Positions 24,076-53,400 of a DNA stretch of 64,000 bases are shown in pieces. The stretch covers positions 24,095,608 to 24,159,607 of the forward strand of contig NC_060886.1 in the NCBI RefSeq assembly GCF_014805685.1. The letters are read 5' to 3'. This DNA comes from Silurus meridionalis (lineage: Eukaryota; Chordata; Actinopteri; Siluriformes; Siluridae). A program made the position numbers and the translations under genes. The notes beneath the pieces are model-generated. The model did no database searches. It was not told the origin of the DNA and saw nothing but the letters and a program-made list of their open reading frames with translations. Positions within the stretch are counted from its first letter, which is position 1. Each line of letters starts with the position of its first letter.

Positions 24076-25309
24076 AGAATGAGAGAGAGAGAGAGAAACA
24101 CACACCCACAGCCTCTATAGAAATTCTTTTAAATCATGTAGTGTTTGCACTGAGGAATACAGAAGACCTTTAGACAATACTGATACGGAGTTTACTGTAA
24201 TGTCTTCTGAGCAAAGTGCATAAGCTTTATTGTTCTGATCAAATATTGACTACGGGCTGTTCTCTGTGGACAGGAGTTTCCTTAGCAGCATGAACTTGAG
24301 TGTTTTAACCCCCTATGAGCCTCAGTGCAGTTATGAAATGTGCTTTATAATTTGTTTTTGAAAGCAGGGGGTTTTAAGGATTTATTACACTAGAACTGGG
24401 ATGATTTAATATCAATCTTATTCCTTGCATTGTGTAATTACATAATAAATGTATATTATATTTATGTAGCATTTGATGGTCGGAGTTGCAATTGTTTCAG
24501 AACACAAACTTTAATGGGGTAAAGGCAACTGAAGGAGCTCATGCGCTCATGCTTAGATGATTTGGAGTTGACAAACCAGAGAACGCAGAAGAAAATGCCC
24601 AAGGATATGAGGTGAACATCTAAAAAAGACCTGAAAATTTGAAACCCTGTCTCTCTGATTAAATCATTACCTCTCTTGACTACTTTTTTTGCACCCTATA
24701 AATGCACTTCAGCATTAAGTTAATGAATAAATGCCATTATAAAACCACTACAGTCAAGATCTCATTTGCCTGCTAGATCGTTCTCAGCATAGCAGTGACA
24801 TGGAGGTGTGTGTGTGGGGGTGTGTGCGTGGTAACAGTTGACGCCATTACCTACCACTCTGCATTATTACTGGCCACTTTAATCAATACTGCTATCTTGT
24901 TTGTGAACTTTGCACATATAAGGTTAGAATCTAAAGCTCTTTCTTGCATGCAAAATGTTCAAAAGATTCTGCTGCCCTTAGACAGCTACCTCGTGTCCAG
25001 TTTTCCTAATCTCCCAGTTCCTAATCTATAATTTTCCGATAATTCTACACAGCCCCGATGATTGTAATACAGTTACTGAATTCAGGATGAATCAATAAAT
25101 GAATTTCAGTCATTCTTATTTCATTGGATTTGTGTCAGCCAGGCTCAGATAATACCTGGCTTGCAGTGATTCTATGCCGATTCTATAGTTTTACTATAAC
25201 TAACAAAAGCAATATTTACAGTATTTGATGGAAGGGTTCATAAGTGAGCAAAATTGCAACTATTTGTAGGATTGCTTAACTATATATATAAAAGCCATAG
25301 ATCTTAAAA

Positions 25310-25424
<115 letters not shown>

Positions 25425-25433
25425 AATTATAAA

Positions 25434-25573
25434 TAATAAATAAATAAAAGTAATTTAATGATTGAGGCAGGTTACAAAATATATACATATACACACATGT
25501 ATGTGTGTGTGTATATATATGTATATATTTTGTAACCTGCCTCAATCATTAAATTACTTTTATTTATTTATTA
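25434..25573. repeat. Perfect inverted repeat (52-bp arms)
   Basis: The left arm 25434-25485 and right arm 25522-25573 are exact reverse complements around a 36-bp CA/TA-rich loop; pairing continues imperfectly into the loop. The arm includes the unique-looking string gattgaggcaggttacaaaa. No transposon terminus or target duplication was recognised. Confidence 0.9.
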
Positions 25574-25659
25574 TTATTAATCTACACTCTACTCCACCAT
25601 GAGGAAATGAAAACAGAATTCTAGAAATGTATGTAAAAAAAATATATAATTCTCATGTA

Positions 25660-26720
25660 CATAGGTATTCGACCATTTGCAGCAACACTAGAAAATGAGT
25701 TCAGGTGCCTCCCATTTCTCTTGATCATTGCTGAGACGTTACTATAACTTAATAAGCGTTTACCTGTGAAAAGTGTATTGATTGGACAAAATTAGGAAAG
25801 GATCACATTTTTCTAAAGAAGGCCTCACAGCTGACAATGGATCTCAGAGCAAAAAGCAAGCGGAAGGAACTGCTGCAGAGCTCAGTGACAGGATTGTTTC
25901 AAGACACAGGTCTGAGAAAGGCTACAAAAAAATCTTAAACAACTGTATAATTGAGGGAGAAAAGGCCTTATTAAGAGAGGTGACCAAGAACATTGTGGTC
26001 ACTTTGACTGAGCTCTAGAGATCCTATTTAGAGATTGGACAAAGTTCCAGAAGGAAAACCAGCACTTCAGCTCTTCATCAATCTGGGCTTCATGGCAGAG
26101 TGGCTAGACAGAACCCTCTCAATCCAAGGAAGCCCACTTGGTGTTTACGAACAGGCACCTGAAGTACTCTCAGACTGTGTGGAACAAGATTCTCTGATCT
26201 TATGAAACCAGATTAAACTGTTTAGACTCAATTCTAAACCAAATGTCTGGAGGAAATCAGGCGTTGCTCAATTACCTGCTTTAAGCCATTCAACATGTGA
26301 AGCATGGTGGGGGCAGAATCATGCTGTGGGGGTGTTTTTCCACAGTGCTCAGGACCCCAGTCTTGGCCAAAGGTTCACCTTCCCACATGACAACAATCGT
26401 AAGAACACAGAAAGAGTGGTCCAGACAGAGTCCTGACCCCAGACCCCTGACATAACCAAGGATACCTGAAAGTGTCCGTCCAATGACGTCCCCATTAAAC
26501 CTGACCCATCTTGAGAGGATTTGCCATGAAGAATGGCAGAAAATCCAAGTGTGCAAAGCTTTATTGCATCATACTCAAAAGGACTCGACTGAAAAAATGA
26601 ATACATTTGTAAAAAGGGATATGTGGATTTTTTTTACAGTTTTAGTCTCAGTATTTGCAAATTTAAATAAAAATTAAAATTAAATTAATCAGATTTATCA
26701 ACAAGCGTTTGGACACCCTG
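25660..26720 (+). mobile_element. Tc1-like transposon, decayed full-length copy
   Basis: Plus-strand order matches the well-known salmonid/teleost Tc1 family: an N-terminal region (agtgacaggattgtttcaag), a central block (gtgaccaagaac, then gagctctagag), the DDE-region block (gaagcatggtggggg, then atcatgctgtgggggtgttt, i.e. KHGGG and MLWGCF) and a C-terminal block (cttgagaggatttgcc, then gaatggcagaaaa). The frame is broken by stops and indels, so it is inactive. Clear terminal inverted repeats were not found. Confidence 0.8.
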
Positions 26721-27450
26721 CATAGGGATAATATGATTAGATAACGCGATCAATATCAAACCGTTTTACATTTACTCAGGGAAAAAGAAATGGTGCAGAA
26801 AGGGGGTTGGGTAAAGATGCATCAAAATTTATTTTCAAATCAAATACCAAACTTTAAGTGTATCAAAATAAACTACAAACTACACCAGCCACACCATGTA
26901 TCAAAATAAACAATTGTATTTTTTGTATTATATACAAAGGGACATGAAATGTCTTCACAAAACGGCCGTCAATTCAATCTGTTCTTTCACCTTTACACTG
27001 ACTCAGTTGATTAAGTAAACAGTGCTTGATAGCAGCTGCTTTTCTCTGCCTGAGTCCTGCAATAAATCTGACAAATGCAACCACTGAACAGCTAAAATAT
27101 TCAAATACATTTCCCCGTGATCTCCCAGATGAAGGTCAGTTTTAAAGTAACCAACAGTTTAATGTTTAACAGTTTGCGAATGACTCATAATTGTATTCTA
27201 ATTTAGTTTCTTGGCGTTTGGTAATGAATGGCTACTCAGCGACAACGACTTGATGACAAACAAGTCATTCGTAAGACGACGACTGATGGCACCTGCATTC
27301 ATAGCAACTAGTTAATCGTTTGATTGTTAATCATATATACATTATGTATCAGACAGCCATTCACGCAACGGTATGCAAAATCATGATCCTACTTCAATTA
27401 GGGTACAATATTTAGCAATCAAATATTTATTTATCAACCATCATCTATAT

Positions 27451-27772
27451 CAGGGGTCACCAACCTTTTTGAAACTGAGAGCTACTTCTTGGGTACCGAT
27501 TAATGTGAAGGGATACCAGTTTGATACACACAGTTTTCAGTTTGATCTGAAATAACAGATTTGCTCAATTGACCATTTATTATATGTTATTATTAATAAT
27601 TAATGATATTCATTTATGTGAAGACACTGATCATGTAAATGATTTCTCATAATAATTATCAAAAATGATTTAACAAAGTAGGAAACAGCTATTTTTAGAA
27701 AAGGCCCGCGGGCTACTCATGTGGTCCTCGGGGGCTACCTGGTGCCTGCAGGCACCACGTTTGTGACCCCTG
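27451..27772. mobile_element. hAT-like MITE with near-perfect target-site duplication
   Basis: About 322 bp with terminal inverted repeats CAGGGGTCACCAA and its reverse complement, GTGACCCCTG at the right end. Flanks are atctatat (27443-27450) and gtctatat (27773-27780), an 8-bp duplication with one mismatch, as expected for hAT elements. No coding capacity. A truncated inverted relative lies at about 30667-30804 inside pfkl intron 1. Confidence 0.75.
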
Positions 27773-28194
27773 GTCTATATGGATCAATTTTCTGTTCTGA
27801 TCTCAGCAAGACTGGGTAAACTACTGAGTAGGCACCAATCAGAGGCTGCATTTTTATGATGTCATCATGTAGCCTTCTTAGTAAGAATTTTACCAAACAC
27901 AAGTATTTTGATCCAAAATATGAAGCCATTTTCATCAAAGCTGTCAAATGCAAATGACAAAATCATATTGTATATTTAAAATACAGTACATGCATCTTAA
28001 ATACTGCCCATCCCTGGTGCAGAATATGAAGTTTTTAAGATAGATATTTTGTTTCAAAAAACTCAAAATGAGATCAAAATCCATATCAGTGAACACAAAA
28101 ACAATCTCCACATCAATGGACGTAGATCCTGCACAGTTCCGTGTTTTTCATGCTTGCAACACTTGTGCAGGAAATTCCTGAGCAAACGGCAAAG

Positions 28195-28407
28195 CAATGG
28201 CGCCCGGACACGCCCACATGGGGCGGGGCTACCAAATACGCACAGTTCTTTTTTTAATCTGCGAAAGGTCATTTACTGCCTGTTTACTCAACGCAAAGAA
28301 TTCCCGAGGTGTGTGTTAGTGTGTGTGTTTGTCAGTGTCAGTGAGGGTCCTAAACCTTTTCACTGAGGGTCAGTGTGTTTGTTTCTGTGAGTTTCTTGGG
28401 ATTTAAA
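28195..28407 (+). promoter_or_regulatory. pfkl: Putative pfkl promoter and 5' UTR
   Basis: A locally GC-richer stretch with GC boxes (cacgccc and ggggcggggc, 28210-28229) lies about 180-200 bp upstream of the pfkl start codon, in otherwise AT-rich DNA. No TATA box is evident. An untranslated exon further upstream is not excluded. Confidence 0.45.
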
Positions 28408-45003
<16,596 letters not shown>

Positions 45004-46208
45004 ACAGTCACATGCAATACAGTGACATACACCAGATCTACTTGGCTATTACTGGATTGCTTGGTTACAGCATTAACATGTTAATTACTCTTCTGGTGCT
45101 CCATTTGAAGCAGGAAACACTCCTGTCAATGCGTCAATGCAGTGTCTAAATTAGCACTTGGCCAAAAATGTATTTTTATTTTTTGGTATTAAGTGAGTAA
45201 TAATACTACTGATAAAGTGTAAAAACTATCCAAGGGCTGTATTAACGAAACAATCTTATCATTCCACTGAATGTTCTCCTCAGGTGCACTAATAGTTTTT
45301 AGATAAAAGCATTTTTAGCATCGATTAACTGTAACAGTAAAACAATTAACAATAAAAAAAATGTAATACATGAAAACAAGATCTAAATTTGACCTTGTCA
45401 AATATTTGCTCTGGGGAATAGTTAGTCAATAAGATTGATACGATGCAAAAAGAGACATTTAAACATTGGGTCATTTAACTAGAGTATCTAAACTATTTGA
45501 ACATTAGTATTATTTTAATATTAATAATATACATCTTTTTCAAATAGCACCTTGTTCCTTTGGTCTGCTGTCAGTGTGGGCATCTTTGGAACATTCTTTT
45601 GAATTCTGAAAATGTTTAAAGAACAACCAGGACCAAGTACAAAAATGAAATAATAAAATAAAATAAAAATTAAAAATAATACATAGAAGAACCTTAAAAT
45701 TAGGACTATATTCATAGAAAGAGTTTGTAATTGACAGCAATTATATATTATTCAGCCTGTGACATCATACTCAGGACAATATGATAAAGATTACAGATGT
45801 GCCAAAACTGTGAGTGTTTTCAACTATAAACCCCACAGTAGTAAAAGTAAACCATTACTGCCTTACACACTGGTCTGTATTACAATATCCACAAGCATCC
45901 ACAGTCTAAGCTTCACGTGTCATTTTGTGCCTATAAAATGTGAGATGTATTCAATCGAGTATAAAGTTATTCATATGCATGTTAAGAGCATTTACAAAGA
46001 ACATACCAGCACTGTATATCTTTTAAGTGATACTGTTCTATTATAATCATTTAGATTTACTGATTGTACAGTTGCCATGTACCAAAAGGACAACAAAACT
46101 GGCTTTCCATCTGTATTTTTTGTTTGTATGTTTTTTAACACTCCGCTTTTAACACTCCTCTGTATACAGTAATGGAAAAATAGAAACTCGAATGTGAACT
46201 GAATGTGT

Positions 46209-46269
<61 letters not shown>

Positions 46270-46566
46270 TAAATAAAGTCCTGCTCTTGTTGATGTATTA
46301 TTTATTTACAACACACCAAACTTTAATTATCTGTAAGCTGTAATTCAGTGTTTAGTGACCTCAAACAGAATCTTTGCAGAAGAATTGTATATATTTAGTA
46401 TTCATTCACTGTATCAGAACATCAGACCAAATACCCTCTAACCATGAACAAAGTCAAAAAAGACAATGTTAGAAATATAATATTAAAACTATAAAATGTC
46501 AGAATCTAACTCGAAGTAAAATGAACTAAATCACTGTTTACCGAAAAGCAAAAACCTACAATAGAG
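45004..46566. other. Convergent intergenic gap, 3' ends of pfkl and six6os1-like gene
   Basis: About 1.56 kb holding the 3' UTRs of two converging genes. Candidate plus-strand AATAAA signals occur at about 45351 and 46270. A (TA)n run of about 55 bp lies at 46209-46264. No further coding sequence seen. Confidence 0.6.
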
Positions 46567-49500
46567 TTAAAATTTCCCAAAGCTGAAGGAGAAAGGAAAA
46601 GCATCTCCAGCCCCTCCTGACCCACCCGAGCTGGGCTGAGGGCTTTTAGAGCTAAAAGAAAACGCAAAGTCTTCCTCTGTACGATTCTCCGATTCGTCGA
46701 ACAGAAATCCTGCTAAAGTGAAGAAAACATTCATCTCATATGTTCATGTTATAAAAGAAAAAATGGCATGTGTTTAAAACAATCTTGCCTGGTAGATTAG
46801 ATTCAGGAGACGTCTAGAACAGATATTAAAAAAACAAATCGAAAAGGTTGTTAATGAGAATAAAGTAGTAAGCATGAAAAAGAAACAACAATTTATGACA
46901 ATCTTATGAATTATGGATGTCATTTTATGTTTGAACTTTAATTAATGTAACTCTTATATGTTCACACATTTTATGGAGATATTCCTCACTGATATTGGAA
47001 TCTACAGAATATATATTGAAGCCTATATTATGAAACGTAGAAATTCGGAATCATAACACAAAAGGATTTGTGTAGACATAAGCATCTGTTACTTGCTGTG
47101 CGTACCTTGCTGAAATAAGAGCTGGAGAACATGAAAGATGACTCCTAGAAAACACACAGGTAAACGCTGTCAGATAACACGCAACTCATTTAACTATTGC
47201 TTTTGTTTTGTCTTTTGACTTTTTTTTAAACCTAACCTCATGCTGGCTCGGTTCCACTTCGAAGTTGCAGTCGAAGCCTGAGAATGTAGGAGTGTTTGGT
47301 CCAGAGTTCAAGGAGAAAACGAACGATGGGGTGTCTCTACCCTCCTTCTGCCCCTGAGATGAACTCTGGCTGCTACTGCACATGTGATATGGAAGTAGTT
47401 ACAATGTGTAGCTACTGCCATGTTAGATTACCTCATAAATCAATTCTACCTACAGTTATTTTAACTGTAACAGTTATGCTGTCATTTTACAGGTGTTCAA
47501 ACCTTTATTACAGTTAAAGAAATAGGCCAGATTAATGAGCACAATTATACCACATATTACTTTACATATTAACCTACTTGAGTTTTAGACACAATGCTTT
47601 ATACATAGACTGCCTGGTAATCAGACTCATAGTGGATTCAATTGTGAGAACACTGGGTGTGTGAGGGGAATATATTTGGGATGGGACACCTATGCACCAA
47701 AGAGGACTTTACTGCAACACGCATAAACATACTGGCTTTTTTGTTTATGGGTGATGAAAGGAAACTCTTTACAGACTGTAATCCAAACTCAAACTGATGC
47801 CTCAAGCTGTGGGGCAGCTGCATCAAATGATCTTTCATTACATTTAGAAAGAAAAAAAAAAAAGGAAACCGCTCATAAGCTGCTTCTAAACTGGCAGCTA
47901 GCTGTAGTTTGAAATCCTTTGCAATAGGGAAAGTGTTCTAATTGAGATTTGAACAGTATGGACACGTCCTATACTTGAGAAGTCCTATCATATTTGGTAT
48001 TTACGAATACAGATCTAAAAGTTTGTTTCGGAGGTACTGTACGTTTGACTAAATGTTGGCGTAATCGGCACTGATGGGACGTGTTCGGCTCGCTCGTTAC
48101 CACACTCGTCCGCGGTAGCCTCTGCACATTCCTTCTGCTCCTCAGCCTGCATCATCTCCTCCAGCACATCAGACCCACAGGAGGTGTTCATATTCATGTC
48201 CTGCTTACAAATCAAAAAAAAAAAAAACACGGCAGATTGTTGTGCACACAAAACCAACACCACGAAACAACACAGCTGGGCTAATGACAGTATAAAAGTA
48301 TTTTTCTTCGGTTTGAAACTGGAAATTGTTGCTCCATCAGTATTTGGATAAGAAGTGCTCTGTAAAATGTATACATGGTGAATACACCATGCTCCATGCC
48401 ACAAAAGGTTGGGAGCGCTTTAAAATCAGCCTTACCACTTCGACCGTGTGTTCTTGTGCATTCTGCTCTGCTCCTTGCCTTGGTTCTGAAAGATAAACTT
48501 GTATAAACATAAAAATGTATGTGACAAGCATATAAAAAATAAAATATTTCTAACCATTACCACCTCTTATTTCAGAGTTTGTCCATAAGCTGCTACCAGT
48601 TACACCCACTTCACATGAATTTGACTCATCACTACCATCTGCCTGGTCCTGATTTTTCTCCAAACACTTCTCATCCTGCTCTATTTGAATATCCTCTTGC
48701 TCTGTTTTGGTAGCCTAGATGAGAAAATATAGATGACTAAAACAACCTTTGAACCTCCGCTTCTAAATAATAATCTTCCATTTAGTTTGGTTGGATATCC
48801 ATATGCTGAGAGAAAAGAGCGCCAGATTGTAATGGCGATTAAATCTGTTCAAATCTTGAATGAACCCCCATCTTTAATGATCTGATCACGAATGGGCTGC
48901 CAAAATGAGACTCGTTTACACCTGGCATTCTGAACACGCCTCCAGTGTACACGTGTGATCGGATTTCACTTGCACGAGGGGCGTTATACGTGCTAATTAC
49001 TGCCGTCTTGTGCTGCCTTCCACTGAACAGGCATGTTTCGAGCATTTGAAATGTGTGGTCTGCTTACAAAACTGAAAAAAGGAGGATTCAAATATGCTAA
49101 GAAAAGAGGGATTACACTACCTGTGCTTCAGGATCGGCTTCAGACCGAGTGTCACCTTCGGGTGGCGCCGCTTGTTGTTCGTTTCGTTCAATGGGTTTCT
49201 GAACACTTGGAAAACATTCATGGCTAGAATGAAAATGACACTTTTTTTTTTTTTTACTATAAACATCAGTAAACTGCAGTAAATATACATTTACCTGTAA
49301 CAGGTGTCTTTGTCCACTGTACAAAAAACAAAATTACAAAAAAAAATTGGGAGATTATTGAATATTGAATAAATATATATATCTGGATATCTGGCTGATG
49401 AATTACCTTGAAGAGCTTTCAGCACTTTCTCTTTTGCTATTATTTCATCTTCTGTCGCTCGGATTCTTTTTTCAATTTCTTCATTCTCGGAATGGATCTT

Positions 49501-51896
49501 TAGGAGCTTGGTGGCCAGAGGATTCCGCAAATACTCCTCTTTATGCTGCTGAAATATTTTCCAGTAGTTTTCCATTCTTTCCTGGAACATCTTCCTTCAG
49601 GGGAAAGCGAGCATGTTTGTGATGATCCACAGAGCTAACAGTATTGTAAAAAATTAACAAAGTTGAAATGTTAAAATGAATTTCATACATGTCTTGATTA
49701 TAGCTTTCCTGCCTTCTTTCAAGCTCAGCTTCCAGCATCTTCTCATACTGAAGCAGGAGATCACTTGTTCCACGTAGACTGAGAATGGCAAATTGAGAGG
49801 GTTTTCCTTTTTCATGTGGATGAAATGGGTTTTTTTGTTTGTTTGTTTTTTTAAACACTCGACAAAAATAACATACAGTCTAGAAGTGCTCAAAGATATG
49901 GACACTGGATGATAAGTGAAAGGTTTTGGCTTTGAACATACCTTATCACGATGTCTTTGCAGCATTTCACCGTGTTCTCCTTTTGCTGAATGTCCTCCTC
50001 CAGTTTCTTTATGGCCTTATGAGATTCTTCAATGCATTTCCCCTTTTCTTGTATGTTCACTCTATACACTGTAGTAAGCAGTTCAAGCAGGAACAAGTTC
50101 AAAACTATGATTATTAATATTTACAGTAAGCTAAACTATGAGTGGAATACTCACTTTGAATTTGTTGTGTCAGATCATCTTTCTTCTGATCTAATTCTCG
50201 AGTCTCTAAAGCTGTTCAAATATAAAATTGTGCCATGTCAATTTATGAAGTGAGGCCTGTGTTTTCAGGAATCCCTGATGTGTTAAAGTAGTTTCCGGTA
50301 TAATAGTTCATTATTTACAACTTGCACTCTGACCATCACAATCTGTATGTGCTTTTGGAACATATTGGAGGATTACTTTTTTTTACAGTTACTTTCAAGA
50401 CCAGTATCCCCATATCGATACCAATACCATCATTATTAATATTAAATAAACAACAGTGCACTGGACTTCTTATTTGCATTATTCACATAATACTTTTACA
50501 TTCCTTTCTTCTTCATAGGTTTTCGGAAAGAAACAAGAGAATGTTGATATTTTTTCACTTGAGCATGTTTCTTCTTTCACTGATCACTGCTTTTGAAGGA
50601 GCCGCAAAAGAAGAAATAGTTCCTACCAAGTTATGTCAATATTAAACTCATGGTTTAGGAAAATCCCAGGTAGAATCGATATTTTAACATGATGCATGCA
50701 GACACTTGCACATGTGCCCTTTATGTAATGTTCAGTAAATGGGTCTGTTTGTTCTAGTCATCTTGTGCTGATGTTTTTTATAGCGCCTTGATTCTGAAGG
50801 AACATTGTTTTATTTTAGAAACAAAATCAGAAATAGCTTTATTACCAAGTATGTTTGCAAACACAAGGAATTTGACTTACATAGGAATTACACAGTATAG
50901 AGGTGGAATATAACCGAATATTAGAAAAACTGACAATTAAATAATGCACCATATACAAAAGTAGAAATATTGTTTAAATCATTGTACAGATTATGTTTTT
51001 TACTGTGTACTACACTGTATATCAGGGGTCTCCAATCACCAGGCCACGTACCGGTACTGGGCCATGGATTATTCGGTACCGGGCCACCCAGAAAGAATAA
51101 AAACCTTTTGCATTTATTTCACAAAAGACCACTTTTGATGATGCCAATATCCCGCACTTGTTTCAGATGTAGGTTTTTTCTTTTTTATGCGTTGATAAAT
51201 GAAGCTTCCACTGATGTTATGGTCGGTTGAGTTACAGTTTCGTTAAAAATGTAATAATTCAATTCATATTTAAATCATATAATATGTATAATAGTAATAT
51301 AATTGGCACATTGTTGTATTAGTTATGTGCATATCCCCACATCCTCCTGGTTCATGTAAAAATTGTCTTGCATGAAACTGGCTTGTGGTTCAAAAACACA
51401 GAATCGATCCTCTTGATTGAAAGTATCCATATTTAAAGATTGAACCACTTCATCCCTAATGATGAATAGAAGACCATAATCATGCACTGATCTTAACCAA
51501 GAAGGCTTGGCTTTTGTGTTCAGTTGGGGCTCTGTGCAGGAGCAAATCATGTCTTCATGCACGTTGTTATGGATAGTTAGATAGTTAAATAAAACTTATA
51601 ATATTACAGGGACAAATGAAGACGTATTACACATCTGAGTGCTTTCAAATGTGTGGAAAGTTTGTGGAAGACAAACATAGAGTATGGGTGTGATGGTCTG
51701 ATGTCCACCTTCTTCTGGCTATATAATGTGTTTCAAATTACTCTACAATCTCCTTTATGTTAATACAGTTTATAGTTTTTTTTGTTTTACAAAGTCAACA
51801 TTCAGATGTCAGGTCAAACTTTACAATTGAGCTTACAGACTCACCTAACTGCAGCAAAAGGTTGTCCAAATTCACCAAACCGGACTGATCATCCAT
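46567..51896 (-). CDS. six6os1: six6os1-like synaptonemal complex central element protein, 14 coding exons
   Basis: SIX6OS1 is a meiotic central-element protein that binds SYCE1 and stabilises the synaptonemal complex. Exons in transcript order: 51896-51845, 50211-50155, 50068-49942, 49778-49689, 49594-49407, 49316-49295, 49223-49121, 48714-48561, 48485-48436, 48203-48043, 47375-47237, 47144-47106, 46813-46789, 46712-46567; phases all agree, giving about 450 residues. The start MDDQSGLVNLDNLLLQL resembles the family N-terminus. Residues about 18-200 are a heptad-rich coiled coil (KKLEEDIQQKEN; NEEIEKRIRATEDEI). A low-complexity acidic middle follows, and the C-terminus has the Phe-Ser motifs EEDFAFSFSS and AFPFSFSFGKF, like the human tail. 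Identification is from remembered similarity at both ends and the coiled coil; the middle is not conserved. Splice ends at exon 10 (48203 or 48200) and exon 11 (47375, 47372 or 47369) are ambiguous by multiples of three. Human SIX6OS1 is longer (about 587 residues) and sits beside SIX6; that neighbour is not seen here. Confidence 0.65.
46789..46813 (-). CDS. six6os1: 25-nt microexon (exon 13) of six6os1-like gene, GC donor
   Basis: Minus-strand ttctag precedes acgtctcctgaatctaatct followed by accag and then GCAAGA. It encodes TSPESNLP plus one base. Only this microexon converts the phase-0 end of exon 12 (...SYFSK) to the phase needed by the last exon (AGFLFDESEN...). The donor is CAG|GCAAGA, the form typical of GC-AG introns. 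Confidence 0.65.
50818..51740. repeat. Repeat cluster in intron 1 of six6os1-like gene
   Basis: Three unrelated pieces: a teleost interspersed fragment at about 50818-50905 (tttattaccaagtatgtttg, then aaggaatttgact); a hAT-like terminus at about 51025-51095 (caggggtctccaatcacc, then a palindromic ccggtactgggcc segment); and the 3' end of a Tc1-like copy at about 51680-51735 (gatggtctgatgtccacctt). No coding sequence. Confidence 0.45.
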
Positions 51897-52239
51897 TCTG
51901 GTCTAAAAAAAGAAATGAAATCGGCGATAATTCTATTTACTCATTTGTTTCATTTTAAATATGACTATATTATAATATTATCACAGGAAGAAGTTTGTGC
52001 ACCTCTACACCTCTGTGAGAAATTAGCACGCTAGCTCTTGTGCTCTATATCATCTACCTGTCTTGCTAGCGCGTTATATTTTATATAAAACCTGTTTACG
52101 TCACTTCTCACCATTTTTTCGAAACAGTGATATCGACATTCGTGAAAATATCTCACCTGTAGTTATAAATGGTGTTCTTCCAATTATCTACAATGCAGTT
52201 ATGTTTTTTTTTTTTTTTTTTTAGTTGCTAACGGTCTTC

Positions 52240-52280
52240 CCTCACCGGAAGCTCACGTGCTAATCCTCGCGCGCACCCTC
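52240..52280 (-). promoter_or_regulatory. six6os1: Possible promoter elements of six6os1-like gene
   Basis: About 350 bp upstream of the start codon are an ETS-type ccggaag (52245-52251), a CACGTG E-box (52253-52258) and CpGs (tcgcgcgc) in an otherwise AT-rich, non-repetitive patch. Strand preference is assumed from the nearest gene. Weak evidence. Confidence 0.25.
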
Positions 52281-52496
52281 AATTTTGTATATAATCAGTG
52301 GGAAGTCAAAAATTCATTACTGCACTTGAGTGGGTTTTTCATGTATCAGTACTTTGCTTCACTATTTATTTTTCGGCAACTCATGACATTTTTACACAAA
52401 TATCTGTACTTTCTACTTCTTACATTTCCAAACCAGACTCGTTACTTTAATTGTAATATATTTGGTGACATGATTTTTATTTGATAATAAAATAAA

Positions 52497-53400
52497 ATGT
52501 ATTTTAAAATCTCCATACCCCCCCTGTCCTTTACATCTGCCTCTTTTACCCCAACCACCTGCATGTCTTCCCTCACCACATCCATAAACCTCCTCCTTGG
52601 CCTTCCTCTTCCTCCTTCCTGGTGGCTCCATCCTCAGCATTCTCCTACCCATATAACCCATGTCCCTCCTCTGCACATGTCCAAACCATCTCACCTTGTC
52701 TCCAAAACGTCCTACATGCGCTATCCCTCTAATAAACTCATTTCTAATCCTGTCCATCCTCCTCACTTCCAATGAAAACCTCAACATCTTCAGCTCTGCT
52801 ACCTCCAGCTCCACCTCCTGTCTTTTAGTCAATGCCACATCTCTAAACCATACAACATGCAGATACTCTTCTATCACAAATCACTCCTGCCACTCTTCTC
52901 CACCCACTCCACCCTGCCTGCACTCTTTTCTTCACCTCTCTAACACACTCTCCATTACTTTGCACTGTTGATCCCAGGTACCTGAACTCCTCCACCTTCT
53001 TCACTTCTTCTCCCTGCAACCGCACCACTCCACTGCCCTACATCTCATTCGCACACATGTACTCTTTCTTACTCCTACTGACTTTCATTCCCCTTCTCTC
53101 CAGCACATATCTCCACCTCTTCAGGCTCTTCTCAACCCACTCCCTACTCTCACCACAAATAACAGTATCATCCGCAAACATCATGGTCCACGGAGACTCC
53201 TGTCTGACCTCGTCCACCAACCTGTCCATCACCACTGCAAATAGAAAAGGGCTCAGAGCCGATCCTTGATGCAATCCAACCTCCACTTTAAACCAGTCTG
53301 TTGTTCCTAATGCACACTTCACTGCTCTCACACTGTCTCATACATGTTCTGCACCACCCTCACATACTTCTCTGACACACCTGATTTCCTCAAATAATAT
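52497..53400 (-). mobile_element. RTE-type LINE remnant (reverse transcriptase C-half)
   Basis: Minus-strand frames carry the RT active-site region MMFADDTVICGES (near 53190-53170), then a VEEFRYLGSTVQSNG block with KKRVQAGWSGWRRVAG, then LKMLRFSLEVRRMDRIRNEF and RWFGHVQRRDMG, in the order usual for RTE-clade ORFs. Several frame changes and in-frame stops show it is dead. The same family is at 9186-9365 (3' end) and 63392-63765 (opposite strand). Confidence 0.85.

Noticed and set aside
23797..24173. Several overlapping open frames rich in CV, YI or TH repeats
   Set aside because: All come from the compound GT/TA microsatellite.
47638..47838. Minus-strand open frame between six6os1-like exons 10 and 11
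   Set aside because: Not needed for phase once exon 10 is extended to the GTACAG donor after 48043; no coiled coil or family motif.
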